64,000 nt of DNA from Gammaproteobacteria bacterium (lineage in GTDB: Bacteria > Pseudomonadota > Gammaproteobacteria > DSM-16500), in the NCBI GenBank assembly GCA_013286495.1, contig JABDFQ010000001.1:62614-126613 (forward strand), given 5' to 3'. The first letter of the stretch is position 1; each line of letters starts with the position of its first letter. Positions 19,727-29,696 of the stretch are shown piece after piece. Both the position numbers and the translations under genes were made by a program. The notes beneath the pieces are model-generated. The model was not told the origin of the DNA. It did no database searches and saw only the letters and a list, made by a program, of their open reading frames with translations.

Positions 19727-20640
19727 GCGTAAATACTTTGCATGGTTGCGATATTATTTCCATGCAGGATTTACCCTTGCAAAAAATACATTTGATACTG
19801 GATAAGGCGCGGGAATTAAAAAATAATCCAGCACGTGATTTATTAAAAAATAAAGTCATCGCCAATTGTTTTTTTGAACCTTCCACACGTACGCGTTTAT
19901 CATTTGAATCCGCTGTCTATCATCTTGGTGGCAACGTCATTGGTTTTGCAAGTGATGAAGCTTTATCCATACGCAAAGGTGAAACCTTGCAGGACACAAT
20001 GCGTGTGGTTGCTGAATATGCCGATTTAATTATCATTCGCCATCCAAAAGAAGGTGCAGCAAGACTCGCAGCAGAAGTTTCAGCGAAACCCGTCATTAAT
20101 GCAGGTGATGGTGCCAATCAACATCCTACACAAGCGTTGCTGGATTTATTCACGATACAGGAATGTCAAAATCGTCTTGATGGATTGGCAATCGCACTCG
20201 TGGGTGACCTCAAATATGGGCGTACCATTCATTCATTTGCGCAAGCTTGCATGTTATTTGATATACGTTTATTTCTCGTTGCACCTGATTCACTCGCATT
20301 GCCAGAAGAAATTTGCGATACATTAAAAAAAGTTGGCGTACGTTTTTCCTTTCATCAAACCATGGAAGAAGTGATTCCCAAAGTGGATATTTTGTATGTC
20401 TCACGCATTCAGCAAGAAAGATTTAGTGCGGCTGAGTATCAGCAAATCCGTCAGCAATATATTCTGACACCTGCGATGTTAAAAGCTGCACGATCTAATC
20501 TGAAAGTATTGCATCCATTACCGCGTGTGAATGAAATTGATGTAGCGGTAGATCAAACACCTTACGCCCATTATTTTCAGCAAGCAGCAAATGGTTTATA
20601 TGTACGACAGGCATTATTAAGCTTGTTGTTGAACAAATGA
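19666..20640 (+). CDS. pyrB: Aspartate carbamoyltransferase catalytic subunit
   Basis: FFEPSTRTRLSFE, GDGANQHPTQALLDLFTI, LVGDLKYGRTIHS, VLHPLPRVNEI. Start uncertain: the ATG overlaps carB by 61 nt; a TTG near 19750 is an alternative. Confidence 0.94.
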   Translation: MAGIYAEAHASSTTVEGNCIGVNTLHGCDIISMQDLPLQKIHLILDKARELKNNPARDLLKNKVIANCFFEPSTRTRLSFESAVYHLGGNVIGFASDEALSIRKGETLQDTMRVVAEYADLIIIRHPKEGAARLAAEVSAKPVINAGDGANQHPTQALLDLFTIQECQNRLDGLAIALVGDLKYGRTIHSFAQACMLFDIRLFLVAPDSLALPEEICDTLKKVGVRFSFHQTMEEVIPKVDILYVSRIQQERFSAAEYQQIRQQYILTPAMLKAARSNLKVLHPLPRVNEIDVAVDQTPYAHYFQQAANGLYVRQALLSLLLNK

Positions 20641-20650
20641 GGAAAGCATC

Positions 20651-21112
20651 ATGACAAAAACACTTTCTGTGGCTGCCATTCAGCATGGCACGGTGATTGA
20701 TCACATTAATTCTGGTCAGGCTTTGCATATAATTCGCTTGTTAGATCTGCAGAAAAAGAATCATAAAGTGACGATTGGATTAAATCTGCCAAGCAAACGT
20801 TTGCAATACAAGGATATTATCAAGATTGAAAATCATGTGCTCAGCAATGATGAAGCGAATGAAGTAACGGTGCTTGCACCATTGGTCAGCATTAATATTA
20901 TTGATAATTTTGAAGTGGTAAAAAAGATTAATACCACATTACCTTCGCATATTGTGAATGTTTTCGCTTGTCCGAATCCTGCTTGTATCACGCAGAGCGA
21001 ACCAGTGGAAACCTATTTTAAAATTGAAACACATGGTAATCGTGTAAATTTTTTCTGTCGATATTGTGAAAAATCCTTTGATCGTAATCAGGTGAGTGAA
21101 AATATAAAATGA
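20651..21112 (+). CDS. pyrI: Aspartate carbamoyltransferase regulatory subunit
   Basis: VAAIQHGTVIDHINSGQALHIIRLL; zinc cysteines CPNPACI...FFCRYCEKSF. Confidence 0.95.
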   Translation: MTKTLSVAAIQHGTVIDHINSGQALHIIRLLDLQKKNHKVTIGLNLPSKRLQYKDIIKIENHVLSNDEANEVTVLAPLVSINIIDNFEVVKKINTTLPSHIVNVFACPNPACITQSEPVETYFKIETHGNRVNFFCRYCEKSFDRNQVSENIK

Positions 21113-22317
21113 TTATTATAAAAAATGCGCGTGATATTAGTGGAAATATTAGTGATGTTTTTTTGCAAAGTGATAATGAAAAAGAAGTGAATGCGCAAGG
21201 ATTGACATTGCTTCCCGCAGTCATTGATCCACATGTGCATTTCCGCACCCCTGGACTTGAGTACAAGGAAGATTGGCGTTGTGGTGCAAAAGCGGCGGTT
21301 CGTGGTGGTTGTACGACTGTGTTTGATATGCCGAATACCTTGCCGCCGACATTCACCAAAACCCTGCTGGAGGAAAAAAAATCATTAATTGATTCACAAT
21401 TATCTGAAGTGGATATTCCATTACGTTATGAATTATTTTTTGGTGCTGATAAAAAACATTTGCACGAAATTTCTGGTGTGCGTGAAGATGCGATTGGCAT
21501 AAAAGTTTTTATGGGTTGCAGTACTGGCAATCTGGTGATGGATGATGACGAAAGTTTGCATGCGGTTTTTTCACTGGCTGCGAAAGAAAATATGCTGGTC
21601 GCAGTTCATGCTGAAGATGAACAATTGTTACGTACAAAGAAAGCAGCCTATCAGGGTGAGATGCAATATCACGTGCATTCAGCATTACGTGATATTGAAG
21701 TGGCAACTTGTGCGGTAGAAAAAGCGATTAATTTATCGAGACAATATGGCACACGTTTATATATTTTGCATGTTAGCAGTGCGGAAGAAATTGCCTTGAT
21801 TGCTGCCGCAAAACGCGAAGGTTTGTCTGTTTATGCAGAAACCACGCCGCATCATTTGTTCCTGGATACCAGTTGTTATGCAGCACTGAATGGCAAAGCA
21901 GTTGTTAATCCGCCATTACGTGATGTTGCGCATCGTGGAGCATTATTTGCAGCGATTCGTGCGGGAATCATTGACACAATTGGTTCAGATCATGCACCGC
22001 ATACACTGGAAGAAAAAAATAAAATATATGGCGAATGTCCATCTGGCATGCCAGGAATAGAATTTATGTTGCCTTTATTACTGAATGCTGTGCATCAGGG
22101 AGAACTGGATTTGTCGCAGGTTGTGTCGTTGACTTCATCACGTGCGCAGGAAATTTTTAAATTGCCCGCGCATGATGATGTTGTGCTGGTTGATCTTGCA
22201 CATACAGCAAAAGTGGAAAATACCGCAAGTAAATGCGGCTGGTCATCGTATATGGGCATGACGCTAACAGGCTGGCCAATGTATACGGTGATGAAAGGAA
22301 GGGTGTTTCGTTTGTAG
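21109..22317 (+). CDS. pyrC: Dihydroorotase (class I-like amidohydrolase)
   Basis: PAVIDPHVHFRTPGLEYKEDW, GGCTTVFDMPNT, HVSSAEEI, TTPHHLF, NPPLRD, IGSDHAPHTLEEK. Confidence 0.93.
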   Translation: MIIIKNARDISGNISDVFLQSDNEKEVNAQGLTLLPAVIDPHVHFRTPGLEYKEDWRCGAKAAVRGGCTTVFDMPNTLPPTFTKTLLEEKKSLIDSQLSEVDIPLRYELFFGADKKHLHEISGVREDAIGIKVFMGCSTGNLVMDDDESLHAVFSLAAKENMLVAVHAEDEQLLRTKKAAYQGEMQYHVHSALRDIEVATCAVEKAINLSRQYGTRLYILHVSSAEEIALIAAAKREGLSVYAETTPHHLFLDTSCYAALNGKAVVNPPLRDVAHRGALFAAIRAGIIDTIGSDHAPHTLEEKNKIYGECPSGMPGIEFMLPLLLNAVHQGELDLSQVVSLTSSRAQEIFKLPAHDDVVLVDLAHTAKVENTASKCGWSSYMGMTLTGWPMYTVMKGRVFRL

Positions 22318-22348
22318 GGTAAGCGTTGTTGCTTGCGGAGGTTGGGAT

Positions 22349-23182
22349 ATGGTTAAAGATAAAAAATCAAAAATTAATGTACAAGGTGCAACAATTAGTA
22401 TTCTGTCTAGTCAGGAGGAAGATTATATTTGCTTAACTGATATGGCCAGAAAATTTGGAGGAGAAGATTTAATTCATAATTGGATGCGAAATCGTAACAC
22501 ATTGGAATTTCTCGGAATTTGGGAGCAAATACATAATCTTGATTTTAAAGGTGTCGAATTCGACACCTTTAGAAAAGAAGCAGGCTTGAACAGTTTTAGA
22601 TTAACGCCAAAAAAATGGTCGGAATCAACCTGTGCTATAGGAATACAATCTCGAGCTGGTCGATATGGAGGAACTTATGCTCATAAAGATATTGCATTTG
22701 AATTCGGCTCATGGTTAAGTCCCGAGTTCAAACTTTATTTGATTAAAGAATTTCAGCGTCTTAAAGAAGATGAAAATCGTCGCCTATCATTACAATGGAA
22801 TCTTAATCGTACTTTATCCAAACTCAATTACCGTATTCATACAGATGCTATAAAGACGCATATTATTCCGGCAGTTCTAAGCGCTGAACAAATTAATCTT
22901 GTCTATGCAACTGAAGCTGATGTATTGAATGTCGCTTTATTTGGCCAGACAGCTAAACAGTGGCGTGATAAAAATCCTGATAAAGATGGAAATATGCGTG
23001 AGTTTGCTAGCATAGAACAATTATTAGTTTTAGCGAACATTGAAGCAATGAACGCAGAATTTATTAATATGGGATTATCTCAGTCTGATCGAGTAAAGCG
23101 GTTAAATGCAATTGCAATTAGGCAGCTGGAATCATTAATGATAAACCAAAGTAGTGTCAGGAAGCTGGATAAAAGATTATAA
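22349..23182 (+). CDS. KilA-N domain protein
   Basis: YICLTDMARKFGGEDLIHNWMRNRNTLEFLGIWE...GRYGGTYAHKDIAFEFGSWLSPEFKLYLIKEFQRLK. Confidence 0.88.
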   Translation: MVKDKKSKINVQGATISILSSQEEDYICLTDMARKFGGEDLIHNWMRNRNTLEFLGIWEQIHNLDFKGVEFDTFRKEAGLNSFRLTPKKWSESTCAIGIQSRAGRYGGTYAHKDIAFEFGSWLSPEFKLYLIKEFQRLKEDENRRLSLQWNLNRTLSKLNYRIHTDAIKTHIIPAVLSAEQINLVYATEADVLNVALFGQTAKQWRDKNPDKDGNMREFASIEQLLVLANIEAMNAEFINMGLSQSDRVKRLNAIAIRQLESLMINQSSVRKLDKRL

Positions 23183-23297
23183 ATACAATAGTTCAAGAAT
23201 AGGGTTGGGTTTTGTTTCATTCAGCCCAACCTAAACAAACCGCATCAAACTTTTTTCATGCCAATATCGAATCTGTTTATACTTCTAAACAATGTTC

Positions 23298-24767
23298 TTA
23301 TAAAAAGTTAAATTTAACCACGTGGCTCACAGCGTCTTCGACCAACTCAGACACGGGTGAGCTTTTATCCTTGCCGGCCAGGAAGAAAGTAAATGATTGA
23401 CGATATTTTTTTTGTACGTCCCGCATGATTTCCAGAAGCTGGGAAGAAACGAGTTTTTGCGAGGGTGAGAATAGTTCGGGGGCAAGATACAATAGACGCT
23501 TCTGTTGCTCTTCGTGATGCCTTTTTTCTATCACCAAGGCTTTTTCAAGCATGTCGATGGTTACGAACTTGTTAAGCGCAATCATGCCGAGATGAGAGTA
23601 ATCAAATAGCAACTTGATCATTCTGAGTTGCATTTCAATCGCTTCAAAGGCTGATTCATGTGTAAGAGTCATATTATTTGTTAGTGCGCTATAAATTTGC
23701 TGCATGCTAACAATCATTGATTTGTCATTAATATCGACAAGATTTCTCTTAAGAATGAAGTCAACTCTGGTTATACCTGCGAGAGATTTGCGTTTAGCTG
23801 ATGAAATGAAACAATCCTTAAAATGTTTTGAAAAGCTCAAATCACTACAAATAGTATTTTCGATTTGTGCCCAATTTGTTATGCTCCCCAGACCTTTAAG
23901 GAAATACAGGTTTAAAAAGAAATTAAGCACATTTGCTTTTTCATCATCAGGAAAATGATTGAAATATTCTATTAATAAATCTGATGAAATAATATTTTCT
24001 CGTGAATGCATCATCATTTCCACACTCGATTCAAAGCTTTTGGCAGTATTCAAAGATTCATAATCAACCCGTATTGAATGGAGCTTACAGAAGGCACGAT
24101 GTGCTATTGAATAGTTCTTGTGTTTTAATGCTTCAATATAGAGCGTGCGCACAGTATCATTGTTATCAAATTTATCAACCAGCAAATAACTCGAATAAAT
24201 TTTCTTTTCCGCCGCAAGGAACTGAATCAGGTTTTTGTCATCTTTCATATTATCCCAGACTTCATTCGTAATTTTTTCATGATTCTTGAGAAAGAGTTTT
24301 CCTTCACGGAATGCTTCAGCCCAGCTTTTACAGTGAGTAATATTTCCTGAAACAAAGCAGCTGTATTGGGAAAGATAGCAATTTGACCAATGACTTGTAG
24401 CAAGAATGTTGGTTTGCTCCTGAATGATAATCAGGATGGTATGTAAATCACCATTTGTAGTGATGGTAATATTGTTTAGGTTGAGCCCTGTATACAATCT
24501 ATATAGTAGATATTCAATGCTGCGTGTAATGGAATCTGCAGGAATCGAATCATATTCTTTTATAATGCCGCTGATTTTTTCTGCATGTGTTTTAGTTACA
24601 TTAAGTATTACTGCGGCGCAGTTATCGAAAAAAGAAGCAGATGTATGGTTGCCATATCTGCAATATTTTCTGAGCATGGCTAATGCTTTACCTATATGAT
24701 CTGGATATTTGGCGTTTTTCCAGATATCGAAATACATGTCATAATTTTTTTCTTTTCTGCTTTCCAT
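23298..24767 (-). CDS. Effector-like protein, family B (489 aa)
   Basis: Paralog of 24877..26334; MESRKEKNYDMYFDIWKNAKYP, SITRSIEYLLYRLY, NGDLHTILIII, RQSFTFFLAGKDKSSPVSELV. Confidence 0.83.
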   Translation of the reverse strand: MESRKEKNYDMYFDIWKNAKYPDHIGKALAMLRKYCRYGNHTSASFFDNCAAVILNVTKTHAEKISGIIKEYDSIPADSITRSIEYLLYRLYTGLNLNNITITTNGDLHTILIIIQEQTNILATSHWSNCYLSQYSCFVSGNITHCKSWAEAFREGKLFLKNHEKITNEVWDNMKDDKNLIQFLAAEKKIYSSYLLVDKFDNNDTVRTLYIEALKHKNYSIAHRAFCKLHSIRVDYESLNTAKSFESSVEMMMHSRENIISSDLLIEYFNHFPDDEKANVLNFFLNLYFLKGLGSITNWAQIENTICSDLSFSKHFKDCFISSAKRKSLAGITRVDFILKRNLVDINDKSMIVSMQQIYSALTNNMTLTHESAFEAIEMQLRMIKLLFDYSHLGMIALNKFVTIDMLEKALVIEKRHHEEQQKRLLYLAPELFSPSQKLVSSQLLEIMRDVQKKYRQSFTFFLAGKDKSSPVSELVEDAVSHVVKFNFL

Positions 24768-24876
24768 AACTTAGCCTCGTTTGTGTTGTGTTTGATCAAT
24801 GTTATGAATGAAATTTGGCTGAATAGTAACATGGCTGGATAAAAAAGTTAATTTTGCTTAAAAATGATACGCACTC

Positions 24877-26334
24877 TTATCTCATGCTAAATTTAACCAC
24901 GTTGCTCACAACGTCTGGTATTAACTCAGATACAGGTGAGTTTTTATTCTTGCTGCACAGGAAGAAAGTAAATGATTGACGATATTTATTTTGCATGTCT
25001 CGAATAATTTCCAGAAGCTGGGGGGAAACGAGTTTTTGCAATGATAAGAATGCATAGTATACAGAATCAGCTTTACAAAGCGCAGAGTACAAGTTCATTT
25101 CACGATCCCTTTTTTCTATTACATGGGCTTTATCAAGTATGTCAATGGTCACGAACTTGTTGAGAGCTATCATGGCGGGATGAGAATAATCAAATAGTAA
25201 CTTGATCATTCTGAGTTGTATTTCCATCGCGTTACAGCTGTATGTCACGGTAAAGGTCAAAATATTATTTACTATCTCACTGTAAACTTTTTGCATGTCA
25301 ATAATCATTGATCTGTCATTAATATTGACAAGCTTTCTTTCAAGAAAGAACTTCATTCCGGTTGGAATATCGCATGATTTATTTTTGGCTAATGAAATGA
25401 AAAAATCCTTAAAATATTTTGAAAAATTCAGATCGCTGCAAATTCTATTTTCGATTTTAGCCCAGTTGTTTATATATTCCTTAATCGAATATAAATTGAA
25501 AAAGAAATTAAGGGCGTTTGCTTTTTCTTCATCAGGAAAATGGTTGAAATATTCTATTAACAAATCTGATGAAATAAAATCTTTTTTTGATTTCATGATT
25601 TGCTTTTCAATATTAAATTCAAAGCTTTTCTTGTTGCACGAGGATTTATAATTAATCTGTATTGAATGGAGCTTCCAGAAGGAGCGGTGTGCTAATGAAT
25701 AATTCCGGTTTTTTAATGCTTCAATATAAAGCGTACGCAAGTCATCATTGTTATCAAATTTCTCAATCAGAAAGCAGTTTAAACTATTTTCCTTGCGTGC
25801 AATTATCTCAATCAGGTTGTTGTCATTCTTGATATTATCCCAGACTTCATTCGTGATTTTTACATCATGCTCGAGGCAGAGTTTTTCTTCACGAAATGCT
25901 TCAGACCAGTTTTTACAGTGATTAATATTTCCATTAACAAGTTGATAAAGGTAGATATATGACGTCGCAGGAAAGTTAGTTTGTTCCTCGATAATAACCA
26001 GAATAGTGTGCAAATCACCATTTTTATTGATGGATGTTTTGTGCAGTTTGAGCACCGTATATAATCTATATATTAGATATTCAATGCTACGTGTAATGGA
26101 ATCTGCAGGAATGGAATCATATTCTTTTATGATCCTGCTGATTTCTTCTGCATATTTTTTATTTACATTAAGCAACCCTGCGGTGCAGTTTTCGAAAAAA
26201 GAAGTAGATGTAAGGTTGCCATATCTGCAATATTTTCTGAACATGGCTAATGCTTTGTCTTTGTGAGTTGGATATTTGGCGTTTTTCCAGATATCGAAAT
26301 ACATGTCATAATTTTTTTCTTTTCTACTTTCCAT
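24877..26334 (-). CDS. Effector-like protein, family B (485 aa)
   Basis: Same N-terminus and C-terminus as 23298..24767, including duplicated upstream region. Confidence 0.83.
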   Translation of the reverse strand: MESRKEKNYDMYFDIWKNAKYPTHKDKALAMFRKYCRYGNLTSTSFFENCTAGLLNVNKKYAEEISRIIKEYDSIPADSITRSIEYLIYRLYTVLKLHKTSINKNGDLHTILVIIEEQTNFPATSYIYLYQLVNGNINHCKNWSEAFREEKLCLEHDVKITNEVWDNIKNDNNLIEIIARKENSLNCFLIEKFDNNDDLRTLYIEALKNRNYSLAHRSFWKLHSIQINYKSSCNKKSFEFNIEKQIMKSKKDFISSDLLIEYFNHFPDEEKANALNFFFNLYSIKEYINNWAKIENRICSDLNFSKYFKDFFISLAKNKSCDIPTGMKFFLERKLVNINDRSMIIDMQKVYSEIVNNILTFTVTYSCNAMEIQLRMIKLLFDYSHPAMIALNKFVTIDILDKAHVIEKRDREMNLYSALCKADSVYYAFLSLQKLVSPQLLEIIRDMQNKYRQSFTFFLCSKNKNSPVSELIPDVVSNVVKFSMR

Positions 26335-26439
26335 AACTTGGTCTCGTTTGTGTTATGTTTGAGCACATGTTGTAAATGAAATTTGGCTGAATAGTAACAT
26401 GAGTGGATAGAAAAGTTAATTTTGATTAAAGCTGGAAAG

Positions 26440-26524
26440 TTCGTCATTGCGAGCGTTTTTCCGCGAAACAATCCATGCATACTGTCAATGGATTGTTTCG
26501 CGGAAAAACGCTCGCAATGACGAA
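26440..26524. repeat. Perfect hairpin repeat (37-bp arms, 11-nt loop) of the TCATTGCGAGCG...AAGCAATCCAT type
   Basis: Arms 26440-26476 / 26488-26524 reverse complementary; related to 33247-33333. Confidence 0.93.
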
Positions 26525-26528
26525 TCCA

Positions 26529-28730
26529 TCACTTACTCATATGCACATACACGCCATCCCAATCTGCGGGTGGGGGGGTATTTTTAAATTCATTGATACG
26601 TTCAAGATAAAGTGAATATATTTTTTTCTCAGGATAATTCACATGCAATTCATTCATCAACACACCCGCTTCATCCCAGCGTTGAGCGAAATAATCATCG
26701 AGCGCCTTATTATATTTTTCCAGTTCCTGTGTCATTTCAGGTGTTAATTTATCTTGCGTGCAAACCACTTCATAAATCGCCACACCTTTTTTCTTGCCTT
26801 TAACACGCACGATATCCAATTTGCGAAATACTATTTTGGGCTGATTTTGTTGCGTGGTTTCTGTAACAATTATTTTTGCACCATAATATTTTGTTAAACC
26901 TTCCACTCGTGAACCAAGGTTAACTGCATCACCCAACACCGTATAATTACGGCGATAACGCGATCCCATATCGCCGACACTCATCGTGCCACTATTAACA
27001 CCAATGCCAACTTTTATCTCAGGCCATTTGTTTTCTTCGATAACACTTTTCATGTTCGACAATTTCTCCTGCATTTCCAGCGCGCATTCGATCGCATTGC
27101 GTTCGTGATTTTTATCTTTGAGTGGTGCGCCCCAGAATGCCATAATCATATCACCAACATATTTATCAATCGTGCCATGATGTTTGAAGATAATTTCAGT
27201 CATGGGATTTAAATAAACATTCAGTAATTGCACGAGTTCAGTTGCCGATAATCCTTCTGATATGGTCGTAAAATCACGAATGTCAGCGAATAATACCGAC
27301 ATATTACGATCTTCACCTTTCAATGCATAATCAGACGAAGTTTTTAACATTTCATCAATATGCTTCGCTGGAACATACTGACCAAACATTTTTTTCAATT
27401 GTTCACGGCGTCGTGATTCAAATAAATAACCATAAATAATATTAACGAATGCTAATAAAATAACGAGTATCACCGGAATTAATAATGACATGACAAGACC
27501 AGTATGTTCCCAGATAAGATTATTTATAAATAATAATGCAATCGGTAAAATGACAATGATAATGCCTAAAACACGTGGCCCCAGATAGGGGAAAATAAAT
27601 GCCGCAAATAATCCTAAAAATAATGTGATAATAAATTCCGCACCATGTGTCCATGCTGGCATGTAGGAAAAATTCCCTTCAAGCATGCCATTTACTAATG
27701 TTGCCTGGATTTCCACACCTGGATAAGGGCTTTGAATGGATGTTGGTTGTAAATCACCTAAACCTAAAGCAGATGTGCCGAGAAATAAAATTTTTCCGAG
27801 CAGCGCATCCTTGGGTAATTTGTCATGCAAGGCATCTGTCGCAGAATAATAAGGAAATGTATAACTGCGACCGATAAAAGGAATTAATACTTGTCCTTTT
27901 GAATCGGTTGGAATAAATCGGCTTCCCAATTTAATTCCTTCCAGTTCACGTGATTGATCATATTGCGGTGTAACGAGTGCGATTGTTTCACCAAGATAAG
28001 CCATTACTGCTTGCAGGGAAAGTGCAGGGTAAATCCCACCTTTATATTCCATGATTAAAGGCGCGCGACGAATAATACCATCGGTATCATGAAAAATATT
28101 AATAAAGCCTGCAAGTTTTGCCGCATTTTGTAAAACAGCAATGCTGCCAACATAACCATCACCTTTGATGATATCCAGTTGCTGCTGCATATCAGGAGAT
28201 AAAGTGAGAATCGGCGGCGGTAAAATATTGTCTTGCTGTGCCTGGGGAGTAAATGCGATCGCAAGCACGGATTGATTTTGTGATAAAACTTTAGCGAGAA
28301 TGGCATCATTATCAAATTGCGCTTTATTTTCTGATAAGGTTAATGCAGTTGCAGGATCGAGCGAATTTATTTTGGCGAGTTTTTGCATTAAGGTTTCTGC
28401 GATATTATTTTCTTTTTCAGGAAACACGATATCAAATGCAACAACAATCGCTCCCTGTTTTTGTAATTGCGAAATGAGATCTGCAATTTTATTTCTTGGC
28501 CACGGCCAATGACCTTCAGCACGTAAACTTTTTTCATCAATATCAATAATGGCAACAGGACTGGTAGGGTGGATATTTTCAGTTAATACGCGTGTGCGTA
28601 ATTGCAAATCATAACCAAGATTATCCAGACGTTCGACGAAATCGCTGGCAGTTTTGTTACTGGTGATTAAAATCCAGAGTCCAAGTGCAACAAAAATCAG
28701 TCCAATTAAAATAGGCAGCCGTTTTTTCAT
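26529..28730 (-). CDS. CHASE2-domain adenylate/guanylate cyclase
   Basis: N-terminal TM + CHASE2 (VAIIDIDEKSLRAEGHWPWPRNKIADLI), TM segments, cyclase domain (MSVLFADIRDFTTISEGLSATELVQLLN...KYVGDMIMAFWGAP). Start set to MKKRLPIL. Confidence 0.9.
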   Translation of the reverse strand: MKKRLPILIGLIFVALGLWILITSNKTASDFVERLDNLGYDLQLRTRVLTENIHPTSPVAIIDIDEKSLRAEGHWPWPRNKIADLISQLQKQGAIVVAFDIVFPEKENNIAETLMQKLAKINSLDPATALTLSENKAQFDNDAILAKVLSQNQSVLAIAFTPQAQQDNILPPPILTLSPDMQQQLDIIKGDGYVGSIAVLQNAAKLAGFINIFHDTDGIIRRAPLIMEYKGGIYPALSLQAVMAYLGETIALVTPQYDQSRELEGIKLGSRFIPTDSKGQVLIPFIGRSYTFPYYSATDALHDKLPKDALLGKILFLGTSALGLGDLQPTSIQSPYPGVEIQATLVNGMLEGNFSYMPAWTHGAEFIITLFLGLFAAFIFPYLGPRVLGIIIVILPIALLFINNLIWEHTGLVMSLLIPVILVILLAFVNIIYGYLFESRRREQLKKMFGQYVPAKHIDEMLKTSSDYALKGEDRNMSVLFADIRDFTTISEGLSATELVQLLNVYLNPMTEIIFKHHGTIDKYVGDMIMAFWGAPLKDKNHERNAIECALEMQEKLSNMKSVIEENKWPEIKVGIGVNSGTMSVGDMGSRYRRNYTVLGDAVNLGSRVEGLTKYYGAKIIVTETTQQNQPKIVFRKLDIVRVKGKKKGVAIYEVVCTQDKLTPEMTQELEKYNKALDDYFAQRWDEAGVLMNELHVNYPEKKIYSLYLERINEFKNTPPPADWDGVYVHMSK

Positions 28731-28894
28731 GCACTTGTCCTTTTGATAATTCAAAACGGGATAAGTTAATAATAACATGAGGGAGAGGTGTATTGCGGAC
28801 AGCTCTTCGCATTTAATATATTGAATAATCTGCAAATGTTTTTTCGTAAAACATTTATCAATATGATTTATAATATAAGAATTCACAGGGAAAT

Positions 28895-29638
28895 ATGGCG
28901 AGGATTGCTAACATGATCAAATATCTCAAATTAATATTACTGGGTCTGATGCTTTGCATGATGTTTGATTGTGTTTATGCAGATCCGCCGTTGCCAACGC
29001 CAGTTGGCAGGGTTGTCTGGATCAAGGGAGATTCATTCAAGGCAGTGATGCAAAACAAGGAAGAAAGACTGCTGCAAAAAACTTCCGTCATTTATCTGCA
29101 CGATGTATTAATCACTGATGATAAAACTCAGGCAGAAATTGTTTTTACTGATAACACATTAATGACCTTCCAGCCGAGCAGTAAATTTTCTGTCGATGAT
29201 TATTCATTGAAAGCCAAAGATAAAAAAGGTTCAGTGGGTAAATCAGTGATGGGTTTAATTGAAGGTGGATTCCGAACAGTGACTGGATTGATCGCCAAAA
29301 ATCATCCGAGTGATTATGCAGTCAATACACCAGTTGCAACGATTGGTGTGCGTGGTACGGATTACACCGTGCAATTAAAGAATGGACAATTATTTATTGG
29401 TTATAAATCAGGACAACCTTGCGTGAAATCCAAAAATGTTAAACAGGAATTATGTCTTGATAGCAATACACCTTATGCACGTGTTGATTCTGCAGATTCT
29501 GCACCAGTAGGTTTGACAACCAAACCAGATGAATTGTCAGATAATATCGATATCACACCCGCAAAAATTGCAGGTTTCGGAACTGTCGGCGGTGGTGGTA
29601 GCAGCGGTGGAATAACAAGTTTTTGCATCAGTCAGTAA
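28895..29638 (+). CDS. Secreted FecR-domain protein
   Basis: Signal peptide, PVGRVVWIKGDSFKAV, VLITDDKTQAEIVFTDNTLMTFQPSSKFSVDDY, TPVATIGVRGTDYTV. Confidence 0.85.
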   Translation: MARIANMIKYLKLILLGLMLCMMFDCVYADPPLPTPVGRVVWIKGDSFKAVMQNKEERLLQKTSVIYLHDVLITDDKTQAEIVFTDNTLMTFQPSSKFSVDDYSLKAKDKKGSVGKSVMGLIEGGFRTVTGLIAKNHPSDYAVNTPVATIGVRGTDYTVQLKNGQLFIGYKSGQPCVKSKNVKQELCLDSNTPYARVDSADSAPVGLTTKPDELSDNIDITPAKIAGFGTVGGGGSSGGITSFCISQ

Positions 29639-29696
29639 ACAGTGTAGACGTGACATATTCTCCACGGTAAGCTATGCCTTTCATGGAAATTACCTT

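Noticed and set aside
26529-29638. CHASE2 cyclase next to FecR protein as a novel signalling system
   Set aside because: CHASE2 cyclases near FecR-domain proteins are, as I recall, a known recurring association; interesting but not new.
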